This document shows positions 51,658 to 58,656 of a DNA stretch of 60,945 bases, piece by piece. Position numbers and translations under genes: made by a program. Origin of the DNA: an uncultured Traorella sp. (GTDB lineage: Bacteria > Bacillota_I > Bacilli_A > Erysipelotrichales > Erysipelotrichaceae); NCBI GenBank assembly GCA_944324265.1, contig CALUVS010000007.1:1-60945 (forward strand). The letters run 5' to 3'. Under the pieces are notes generated by a model, which was not told the origin of the DNA, searched no databases, and worked only from the letters and a program-made list of their open reading frames with translations. Position 1 is the stretch's first letter. The number at the start of each line of letters is the position of its first letter.

Positions 51658-54390
51658 ATGGAAGATAAAGAGTATTTATATCCGATCTATAGTTATCCGC
51701 ACAAGTTGATCCGTGGCTTATTCTTAAGTGAATGGATCATCGAATTAGGTTTTGCGGTGATCATGATCGTTATATTTCGTTTCACAGGGATACTGATCAG
51801 CTGTTTCATTTGCCCTGTTTTTTATATGCTCATGCGTAAGGATCCTAATAATAGGATCAATCTGGCCAATCAAATTCTTCATACGATGAGCTTTAGTTCT
51901 GCCTCAAAGATCATGTCTGCCAGGCCAAGAGATGCTGAGGTGCAGCAGGAAGAGGAAAAACCAAGCAAAAGAAGAAAGAAGCCAAGAAAACAAAAGTGGA
52001 AATCAAATAAAAGAAGATATATCCAAGATTATTTTCCCTTCAAAGAGATCAATGATGGAAGCATCTTGATGGAAAATGGAGATATGTTCCTGTACTTCAA
52101 GATCAATGCCAATAATCTTGACCTGTTATCCAAGACCGATCTAGCTGCACTGCACACTCAATTATCGAAAGATCTGGATAGGAACAAGTTTGACTGCATG
52201 TTCTTCATCCAAGATGCCGTATTCTCATTGGACAAGAATATCAGCATCTTCAGCAAGTGTAAGGCCATCACCAATTTCTCATTTATTCGTAAGATGTGCG
52301 AAGAATATGAACTGTATCTGGAAGAAAAGAAGGATGATACTTGCAAGAAAATCTTCCTGATGCGTATTCGTCTGACATCTGAGCAGCTGCAGAAACAGAT
52401 GGATCCAGGCCAGATCAAGAACAAGGTTATCACTAATTTCTCTAGTTCATTGGCATTGGAAGAACCCACTCGTGAGGAATTGAAGCAAATGCTGGCCATT
52501 TATGGGAATCGTCTTTTCAGCGATGAATTGCCGGATACAGAGCTTCGTTTTGACGAAGAGGAGGAAGAATTGCTCCTAAGAAAAAAGAAAAGATCTTATG
52601 AATATCAGCAGCAGCCGGGCATCTATAACTTCAAGGATCTGATCGTTCCGGCAACATCCAGCTACAACTCCAAGCAGTTCTCAATGGGAAGGAATATCCA
52701 TAAGACATTTGCCGTCAAGAGCTTTTTAGGCACGACAAAAGAGATGAACCTGCTTGCCGGTATCTCCTCGATCAAAGGAGTAACGACAGCTATCTACACA
52801 GAGGAACTGACCTGGAAAGCGTATAAATCTGCCTTACGTAATGATCTGATCGCTAAAAAATCATTGACCTTGGATGAACTGGATGAGATCGATGCCGATG
52901 CAGAAAAAAGAGCATCAACCGGAAGCTACAGACGTTCCAAAGATACAAAACAGCTGATGTACTATATCAGTGTATACTTTCAATTAAATGCCAAGACAGA
53001 GAAAGAAATGGCGGATTTGGAGGATGTCTTTTATCAGGCTGTTGATGATGTCGATATTACCCTTGATCCATTATCCTCCTATCAAAAAGAAGCTTACCTG
53101 TCTGTAAGTCCGATCGGCAGCAACCTTTTAGGCAAATGGGTAAAACAGAATGTGGCCAGCGAATCTTTTGCCAATCTATATCCATTCAACGAACCAGCAT
53201 TATTGGATGAAACCGGTCTATATCTTGGAACTGTCTACAATCGAAGCGATGTCATCATGTTTGATCCTTTTATCAAAAGAGGAAATAAGAATATCATCGT
53301 ACTTGGTGCCAGCGGTATCGGTAAATCCGTTGCCGTCATGAAGATATTGGAAAATGAATTCTATCAAGGCACTACGATCAGAAACATTGACGTTGAAGGA
53401 ACCTATAATGAGTTCTTCCAGCAGATGGGCGGACTTGTTATCGATGTTTCAGGAAACAATGAATTCTGCATCAATCCGCTGCAGATACGTACACCGGATG
53501 AGATCAAGGAAGGGATTGTTTCCGATTATATCAGTGAAGTAAGAAAATGGATCAGCATCTATAAACCATCCTGGACTGATGAATACCTCGATCTATTTGA
53601 ACGATATCTGACCCGTGTCTATCGTAAAAAAGGATTTACCAATGAGATCACAACACTTAAAGGATTCAAGAACACGGATTATCCGTTGTTATCAGATGTA
53701 TATAATGAGATTGTTGATGAACTAGAAAACAATAAGCAAGAGAAATTTTTATCTGAATCCATGCGGGATGCCTTAGAAAAGATGCTGTTAGGTCTTGAAT
53801 CAGCTGCAAGCTCTGGTGCTGATGCAAAGTTATTCAACCGATATACCTATCTAGGCGAAGATATCGAAAATCTGCAATCTATCAATTTTGATATGAAGGA
53901 TCTCATGAGCGGAAGCCTTTCACGAAAGATGGCCCAATGGAGCAATATCTTCTCATTCATATCACAAGCAATCAACGGAAACATGGATCAGTCAAAGAGG
54001 ATCATGGTATCGATCGATGAATTGCATGAATTCTTGAAAAAGGAATATTTGTCACTCGTTGACATCATCAATTCCTATGAACGCCGATTCAGAAAATACA
54101 ATGCGAGCTTCTTGAAAAGCACACAGACATTGGATGAAGTGGATAGCGAAGATCCGATCATGGCACCAAAAGTAAAACCTTTGCTTTCGCAGCCAACTTA
54201 CAAGTTTTTATTCCACTTAGGTGATATTGATTATGATTCACCAAAGAAACTTCTGAATCTGAAGGATACAGAGATCCGGAAGCTGAAGGAAAAAAGAGAA
54301 GGCTGCTGCTTGCTGCGAGTAGGAAATGCTATCTATGATCTGAAGATCGATATGCCGGAATGGTACAAGAAAGTTAAGGCGGACGCCTGA
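51658..54390 (+). CDS. VirB4 ATPase with N-terminal VirB3/PrgI-like segment
   Basis: 910 residues. The first 90 (YPIYSYPHKLIRGLFLSEWI, two helices, FYMLMRKDPNNRINLANQIL) look like a VirB3/PrgI subunit, fused to a full VirB4. The ATPase has Walker A GASGIGKS (about 550), Walker B RIMVSIDELHEFL (about 785) and the late QPTYKFLFHLGD motif. It powers assembly of the conjugation channel at the membrane. ATG 51658 lies 7 nt after AAAGGAGG; GTG 51652 is too near. It overlaps the M23 gene start (TGATG). A degenerate palindrome lies near its end. Confidence 0.9.
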   Translation: MEDKEYLYPIYSYPHKLIRGLFLSEWIIELGFAVIMIVIFRFTGILISCFICPVFYMLMRKDPNNRINLANQILHTMSFSSASKIMSARPRDAEVQQEEEKPSKRRKKPRKQKWKSNKRRYIQDYFPFKEINDGSILMENGDMFLYFKINANNLDLLSKTDLAALHTQLSKDLDRNKFDCMFFIQDAVFSLDKNISIFSKCKAITNFSFIRKMCEEYELYLEEKKDDTCKKIFLMRIRLTSEQLQKQMDPGQIKNKVITNFSSSLALEEPTREELKQMLAIYGNRLFSDELPDTELRFDEEEEELLLRKKKRSYEYQQQPGIYNFKDLIVPATSSYNSKQFSMGRNIHKTFAVKSFLGTTKEMNLLAGISSIKGVTTAIYTEELTWKAYKSALRNDLIAKKSLTLDELDEIDADAEKRASTGSYRRSKDTKQLMYYISVYFQLNAKTEKEMADLEDVFYQAVDDVDITLDPLSSYQKEAYLSVSPIGSNLLGKWVKQNVASESFANLYPFNEPALLDETGLYLGTVYNRSDVIMFDPFIKRGNKNIIVLGASGIGKSVAVMKILENEFYQGTTIRNIDVEGTYNEFFQQMGGLVIDVSGNNEFCINPLQIRTPDEIKEGIVSDYISEVRKWISIYKPSWTDEYLDLFERYLTRVYRKKGFTNEITTLKGFKNTDYPLLSDVYNEIVDELENNKQEKFLSESMRDALEKMLLGLESAASSGADAKLFNRYTYLGEDIENLQSINFDMKDLMSGSLSRKMAQWSNIFSFISQAINGNMDQSKRIMVSIDELHEFLKKEYLSLVDIINSYERRFRKYNASFLKSTQTLDEVDSEDPIMAPKVKPLLSQPTYKFLFHLGDIDYDSPKKLLNLKDTEIRKLKEKREGCCLLRVGNAIYDLKIDMPEWYKKVKADA
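54049..54065. promoter_or_regulatory. Palindrome site 15 (degenerate, inside virB4)
   Basis: TTGTCACTCGTTGACAT: the same altered left arm as site 11. It may be coincidental. Confidence 0.35.
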
Positions 54391-55766
54391 TGAATGCAGC
54401 ACTTGCGAAGATCATTGCTGCCCTGCTTCCTGAAAGATATAAAAAGAAAGCAGGCAGCATTGCGTTTGCCATCATACTGACTTGTATCGGTATCCCGATC
54501 CTCTTATTGCTTGTCATATTCAATCCGATAGGTTCGCTGGATGAAGAACAAAATGAGATCTATGTCACAGAACTGAATTCGATCGGCTGTGGTCAGCATG
54601 AATTCTATCTTGATGAGGTCCGATTATATGAATCCTATCTTGTGAATTATGTAGAAGGATATTCGATGGAAGATGCTGCAGAAGTTCGTGAACGATTACG
54701 TTCGGTTTATTTCCATAAAGGATGGTTCAGCTCATGTGTGATGAAGGATGATACAACGATCCTTCAGATATTGAATCAAGAATATGGTCTTCCTGCAGAA
54801 CTGAATGATGCTATCCTAGAAGATCTTGCTCAATTGAGATTTGAAAGAGAAAAAGTAAAGCCGCCGCTAAGACAAATGGGAGTACGTCAAAATTATGGTG
54901 TATTGGATCTGGATGGGATCGAGCTGACAACTTCTGTCAATGCTGAGGTCATGGCAGCATTGAGCGGTACGGTAGAATCAGTAGAATATCTGAGCGAAGA
55001 AATCGAATTAGAAATCGAATGTCCGCCGCCTCCTGAACCGGAAGAAGGCGAAGAAGCTGAGCCAGTTCCGGAAGTCTGCAGCGTATTTGTTCCTCTTGGA
55101 AAGACGGTCACGATCCGACATGAGATGATCACAGGGATCAATGAATCTGCAGATTATGAAAAAGAGGTCATCTATACTCAATATGCACATCTGGGAGAAA
55201 CTTATGTTCATTCCGGTGATGAGGTCAATCAACAAGATAAGATAGCACGGGTAGATGGTGATGAGATGTTTTTCCGTATGTTCTATGAAGATGGAACAAG
55301 GATCAATCCGGAAGATTATCTTTATCTATATTACCGACTAAGTGATCCTCAAAAAGAGGAGCTGGAAGGCATCGACATTCAGCATCCGCTTCAAACACCC
55401 TATGTACTGACTGCGGGAGTCGGCATTTACGATCCTTTCGGTACAGGAGCTACGATGCACTATGGAGTAGATATGGCCGGTAACAGAAACGATCCAATCT
55501 ATTCTGCAACTTCCGGAACAGTGATCTATTCAGCATACAATTCAACAGGGGGAAATCAGGTCAACATTCAAGCAGAAAATGGCTACATATTCATTTATGC
55601 TCATATGAATGAAAAAGCAATGGTCAATGTTGGTGATACTGTTTCAATCGGAGAGCAGATTGGAAGAATGGGAGATACAGGCAAAGTTACAGGAGTGCAT
55701 CTTCATTTTGAAATCCGAGATCCAGCAGGAAATGTCATTGATCCTAGAGAGATATTGGATATATAA
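54390..55766 (+). CDS. M23 peptidoglycan endopeptidase of the T4SS
   Basis: 458 residues. An N-terminal helix (IAFAIILTCIGIPILLLLVI) anchors an extracellular part. An internal acidic Pro-rich loop (ECPPPPEPEEGEEAEPVPEV) lies near residues 208-228. The C-terminal M23/LytM domain has the zinc motifs HYGVDMAGNRNDP and HLHFEIRDPAG. Such enzymes open the wall for the conjugation machine. It is translationally coupled to VirB4 and followed by palindrome 16. Confidence 0.9.
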   Translation: MNAALAKIIAALLPERYKKKAGSIAFAIILTCIGIPILLLLVIFNPIGSLDEEQNEIYVTELNSIGCGQHEFYLDEVRLYESYLVNYVEGYSMEDAAEVRERLRSVYFHKGWFSSCVMKDDTTILQILNQEYGLPAELNDAILEDLAQLRFEREKVKPPLRQMGVRQNYGVLDLDGIELTTSVNAEVMAALSGTVESVEYLSEEIELEIECPPPPEPEEGEEAEPVPEVCSVFVPLGKTVTIRHEMITGINESADYEKEVIYTQYAHLGETYVHSGDEVNQQDKIARVDGDEMFFRMFYEDGTRINPEDYLYLYYRLSDPQKEELEGIDIQHPLQTPYVLTAGVGIYDPFGTGATMHYGVDMAGNRNDPIYSATSGTVIYSAYNSTGGNQVNIQAENGYIFIYAHMNEKAMVNVGDTVSIGEQIGRMGDTGKVTGVHLHFEIRDPAGNVIDPREILDI

Positions 55767-55794
55767 AAAGACAGAAAACAAAAGTCTGCCATAA

Positions 55795-55811
55795 ATGTCA
55801 ACGGTTGACAT
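55795..55811. promoter_or_regulatory. Palindrome site 16 (perfect, G centre)
   Basis: ATGTCAACGGTTGACAT, 28 nt after the M23 gene and 62 nt before the MNT gene. Confidence 0.85.
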
Positions 55812-55872
55812 GACTAGATATTGAAGAAAATACATTTACAAGTTATGATATGTACAGAAGGAGGGAGAAAGC

Positions 55873-56265
55873 ATGAATGAAAAAATAATACCTATTTTAG
55901 ATGAATTAGTGAATCGGTTGTCTTCAATCTCTACTGTGAAAAAAATCTACTTATTTGGTTCATATGCTTATGGATTTCCTACGGATAAGAGCGATCTAGA
56001 TATTTGCTTGGTGGTTGAAGATGGGACATTCGACAATCAGAATTATTACATGTACCTAGGTGAAGCTGGTATACTGATTGACAAATTGTTATATGATAAT
56101 AATTTGGAATATGATCTGGTCGCATGTACTGAATCTGATCTGATAACTCCTCCAAATGCTTTGATCAAAGATGTGGCCACTAAAGGCAATTTGCTTTACA
56201 ACAAAGAAATAATCTCAGTATCACATCAAGTGCCCACTTTCCATAAATCTCTAAAAAGGAACTGA
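55873..56265 (+). CDS. MNT-type nucleotidyltransferase (MntA-like)
   Basis: 130 residues of the minimal nucleotidyltransferase fold. The active site is LFGSYAYGFPTDKSDLDICL (GS then DxD), followed by YEYDLVACTESD-type strands with a third acidic residue. In known MntA/HepT pairs the MNT enzyme adenylylates and silences the partner HEPN RNase. AGGAGGGAG precedes ATG 55873. The HEPN gene follows 96 bp later, with a hairpin between them. Confidence 0.88.
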   Translation: MNEKIIPILDELVNRLSSISTVKKIYLFGSYAYGFPTDKSDLDICLVVEDGTFDNQNYYMYLGEAGILIDKLLYDNNLEYDLVACTESDLITPPNALIKDVATKGNLLYNKEIISVSHQVPTFHKSLKRN

Positions 56266-56289
56266 AAGCGTTTCTGACAAGGCTATTTT

Positions 56290-56316
56290 AAGAGCAATTA
56301 TTTTGCTCTTTTTTAT
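56290..56316 (+). terminator. Terminator between MNT and HEPN genes
   Basis: AAGAGCAA (56290-56297) pairs with TTGCTCTT (56303-56310), followed by TTTT. Confidence 0.7.
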
Positions 56317-56361
56317 TATTATGTTAGCAGCTTAAAATGAATTTTTGAGGAGAATTACCGT

Positions 56362-56817
56362 ATGAATGAAGACATAAAAGATTATATCAAATGGATAGAA
56401 ATGGCAGAAAAGGATCTTCGAATTGCCCAGCATTTAAATGAACATTTTTATCCTACACCACATGATACAATTTGTTACCACGCACAACAGTCAATTGAAA
56501 AAGCCATGAAGGCTTTCTTAATTTACCATGGAGAAGAATATCCTAAAACTCATCAGTTGAATTATCTCAGACGTGCAATTGAAGAAAAGATATGTCCACT
56601 AGATTGGGACAGCAAGACACTTATTGCTATTTCTCGTTATGAAGTTATCAGTCGTTATCCAACCGTGATTGATTGTAATGAGCAGGACAGTCAATTTGCT
56701 TTAAAAAATGCAGATAAATTTCTTCAGTCAATTGAAGCAAAGATCATTAAAGATAATATGGAAAGCTTAGAGAAAAAGGAGTTTTTTGCCATCAGTAAAA
56801 ATAAGATAAAAATGTGA
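56362..56817 (+). CDS. HEPN domain protein (HepT-like partner)
   Basis: 151 residues of the HEPN fold: KWIEMAEKDLRIAQHLNEHF, then HDTICYHAQQSIEKAMKAFL and YHGEEYPKTHQLNYLRRAIE. This is the HEPN group usually next to an MNT enzyme. The classic RX4-6H RNase motif is not obvious here (SRYEVISRYPTVIDC), so it may act as a substrate or scaffold. GAGGAGAATTACC precedes ATG 56362. Confidence 0.85.
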   Translation: MNEDIKDYIKWIEMAEKDLRIAQHLNEHFYPTPHDTICYHAQQSIEKAMKAFLIYHGEEYPKTHQLNYLRRAIEEKICPLDWDSKTLIAISRYEVISRYPTVIDCNEQDSQFALKNADKFLQSIEAKIIKDNMESLEKKEFFAISKNKIKM

Positions 56818-56874
56818 GTTTGAGATATTATTAATTGAATAACCTGATTAATCAAAAAAGAACAAATACATTAA

Positions 56875-57082
56875 TTTGCCCAATTTTTTGCCCAAGAAAA
56901 AGCTTTATTTTATAGGCTTTTTAACGAATTTCCACTTATTTTGGGCCACGTTTTGGGCAAGCTACTTTTAAAATGAGCAAATTTTTGGGCAAGTTGTGAA
57001 AGTGTGAACTATCCCATAAAATAAAGCTTTTCAGCAGGCTCTGCATGCTGATGTGACCGGAATTTGTCCCATTTTGGGCAAG
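56875..57082. repeat. Repeat-rich untranslated region with TTTTGGGCAAG units
   Basis: No gene in 56818-57154. TTTTGGGCAAG occurs at 56951, 56983 and 57072 and, on the other strand, near 56877-56895 as TTGCCCA units. AAAAGCTTTATTTTAT (about 56898) is mirrored by ATAAAATAAAGCTTTT (about 57015). The symmetry suggests protein binding or RNA structure near transfer genes. Confidence 0.5.
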
Positions 57083-57154
57083 TTCCTTTATCCTGCATGA
57101 AAAATGCATGCCGAAAAGGAGCAGTTGTTCTGCCCCTTTTTCGCATGGCCGTTT

Positions 57155-57535
57155 CTAATCTAAATTTTCGTATTTGCTTAGCATTTCTCGCATTTGTTCA
57201 TCATTGCCAGCAATCTTTCGAAGACTTTCCAACATCTTGACTTCTTTAGATTTGGCTTCCAATTCTTGAAGCAATGCTTGCTTTTTGATTTGTTTTTCTT
57301 TTTCATGAAGATAAGATTTGGTGTCTACAACCGCCACAATTTTCTTCGTGCTTAACCGCTGTACTAATACCTCAAGCTCATCAAATTTTTCTTCGATGAC
57401 CAGAGTAACAAACTTGCCTGAGAGTTCAATGACCACGACATCACCCTTGCTCAATTCATGGTCATGTTCGCAAATAAAGTTCCTCTCATCATCACCGTAT
57501 AAATCAGAATAATTAGCGACATAGTAAAATTTCAT
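57155..57535 (-). CDS. Coiled-coil element protein of unknown function
   Basis: 126 residues on the reverse strand; ATG 57535 follows AAAGGAG at 8 nt, and the upstream GTG at 57544 lies next to that site. The N-terminal part is SH3-like (KGDVVVIELSGKFVTLVIEE) and the C-terminal half is a charged coiled coil (KEKQIKKQALLQELEAKSKE, EQMREMLSKYENLD). It lies between two repeat-rich stretches near oriT; a relaxosome accessory role is possible. No family is recognised. Confidence 0.6.
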   Translation of the reverse strand: MKFYYVANYSDLYGDDERNFICEHDHELSKGDVVVIELSGKFVTLVIEEKFDELEVLVQRLSTKKIVAVVDTKSYLHEKEKQIKKQALLQELEAKSKEVKMLESLRKIAGNDEQMREMLSKYENLD

Positions 57536-57573
57536 AGTGCACACTCCTTTCTATGTCCTCACCCAACACTCTC

Positions 57574-57716
57574 TTTGCTGGGCGCACCCAAAAAAAAGCA
57601 CATGCGACCAAACCGGATTGTCAAGATGCGTCAGCACTTGCGTGAAAAAATCGTACGATTTTTTCTAAGTCTTGACAATGCCGGTGCATGTGCTAAAAAA
57701 GAGTGCGTCCAGCAAA
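57574..57716. repeat. Nested inverted repeats, candidate oriT
   Basis: Four nested arms: TTTGCTGGGCGCAC (57574-57587) with GTGCGTCCAGCAAA (57703-57716); AGCACATGC (57597) with GCATGTGCT (57686-57694); CCGG plus ATTGTCAAG (57613-57625) with CTTGACAAT plus CCGG (57671-57684); and a perfect 22-bp palindrome centred on TCGTACGA (57644-57665). It lies 0.9 kb before the relaxase gene and next to the MobC-like gene, as transfer origins do. Confidence 0.55.
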
Positions 57717-57723
57717 TAAAAAA

Positions 57724-57740
57724 ATGTCAACGATTGACAT
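57724..57740. promoter_or_regulatory. Palindrome site 17 (one mismatch)
   Basis: ATGTCAACGATTGACAT, 7 bp after the nested inverted repeats. Confidence 0.7.
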
Positions 57741-57890
57741 AGTAAGGAAACTATGATCTTCTTTCGTTGAACTGTTTATTTTACAAGTTAGATTTGATAA
57801 AATATTTTTGAAGGAAATACCTCAAATTAAGAACAGAGTGCGGCCATACTCTTTCGTCTCTTTCTCTTTGGACAGAGAGGAGGTATGGCT

Positions 57891-57995
57891 ATGGAAATGG
57901 CATCAGTTATTTTTGCAGGAATCACTGCAATGATATCAATACTATCCCTATGCTTTTACATCTTCTTTGAAAGTTCAAAGAAGAACAAAAAGTAA
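57891..57995 (+). CDS. Small hydrophobic peptide, type I toxin-like
   Basis: 34 residues (MEMASVIFAGITAMISILSL, then a charged SSKKNKK tail), one membrane helix, as in TxpA/YonT/holin-like type I toxins. ATG 57891 lies 7 nt after AGAGGAGG. A hairpin and a leftward antisense RNA cover its 3' side. Such toxins depolarise the membrane when the short antisense RNA is lost. Confidence 0.75.
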   Translation: MEMASVIFAGITAMISILSLCFYIFFESSKKNKK

Positions 57996-58089
57996 AATGA
58001 AACACTCTGTTACCTAAATTTGACCGTTTAGACAGAGTGCTTCATTAAAACCTAAAATTTAATGGCAGCACCTGTGAGGTGCTTCCTTC
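57985..58089 (-). ncRNA. Antisense RNA antitoxin of the 57891 toxin
   Basis: A leftward RNA of about 100 nt is predicted from the promoter at 58096-58123. It contains a GCACCT/AGGTGC hairpin (about 58065-58080) and ends around the ACTCTGT hairpin, overlapping the toxin mRNA 3' end. Confidence 0.55.
58003..58046. terminator. Terminator in the toxin/antitoxin RNA overlap
   Basis: CACTCTGT (58003-58010) pairs with ACAGAGTG (58032-58039) around TACCTAAATTTGACCGTTTAG. T-rich flanks lie on the left when read on the reverse strand, so it probably ends the antisense RNA. Confidence 0.65.
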
Positions 58090-58095
58090 GCTTTT

Positions 58096-58123
58096 ATTAT
58101 AGCACACTTTTAAGGTGTTACAA
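58096..58123 (-). promoter_or_regulatory. Antisense promoter 2
   Basis: On the reverse strand, TTGTAA (58123-58118), 16 bp, TATAAT (58101-58096). Nearly identical in sequence to promoter 38025-38052. Confidence 0.7.
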
Positions 58124-58138
58124 CAAATTTTCATTTTG

Positions 58139-58165
58139 GCAATCCAATCGGATTGCTTTTATTTT
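58139..58165 (+). terminator. GCAATCC-type terminator 3
   Basis: GCAATCC (58139-58145) pairs with GGATTGC (58150-58156), followed by TTTTATTTT. Palindrome 18 follows after 6 bp. Confidence 0.75.
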
Positions 58166-58171
58166 GGAAAA

Positions 58172-58188
58172 ATGTCAACGGTTGACAT
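58172..58188. promoter_or_regulatory. Palindrome site 18 (perfect, G centre)
   Basis: ATGTCAACGGTTGACAT before the mobilisation gene pair. Confidence 0.85.
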
Positions 58189-58224
58189 TTTTTCTTGATC
58201 ATTAAAACAAAGGAGGTATTTTTA

Positions 58225-58656
58225 ATGAGAATGAATGTAAAAAATTTTGATGATGAACTATATAATAAGGTTCTTGAGATGGCCGAAAAGAGGGGATGTA
58301 AGAAAACAACGGCTCCCGCTCTGATTCATTTTGTCTTTTCAGAATATCTCAATTTATGTCAATTGGAGCAATTGGATAACCCTGTGATGCTTAAAAAAAT
58401 CCAGAACATCACTGAAGCTGCATTAGACGAAACAGAACGCAGGTTAGGCGGAAGGTTGATGAAATTAATTTCGGATAACACGATCAATCTCTCAGTTCTG
58501 ACACAGATCTTTCATGACACGATGAATCAATTTGATGATCCAGTGGAAGCTGAATTAAGATTAAGTCAATACCGGGCACGGGCCGTTGAACAACTTAGAG
58601 AAAACAAAGCACCATTGACTTACATTCAGCTAGTCAAGGAGCCAGCAGATGAGTAG
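58225..58656 (+). CDS. MobC-like mobilisation accessory protein
   Basis: 143 residues. The N-terminal stretch (MRMNVKNFDDELYNKVLEMA, KRGCKKTTAPALIHFVFSEY) has a ribbon-helix-helix look; the rest is helical (ETERRLGGRLMKLISDN). ATG 58225 lies 8 nt after AAAGGAGG. It overlaps the relaxase start by 8 nt, so both are made from one message. It likely binds oriT together with the relaxase. Confidence 0.72.
   Translation: MRMNVKNFDDELYNKVLEMAEKRGCKKTTAPALIHFVFSEYLNLCQLEQLDNPVMLKKIQNITEAALDETERRLGGRLMKLISDNTINLSVLTQIFHDTMNQFDDPVEAELRLSQYRARAVEQLRENKAPLTYIQLVKEPADE

Noticed and set aside
30713-58188. Palindromes as -35 elements (they contain TTGACA)
   Set aside because: I checked 32825, 38499, 47115 and 58172 for a -10 box 15-18 bp later and found none convincing; ribosome sites usually occupy that space.
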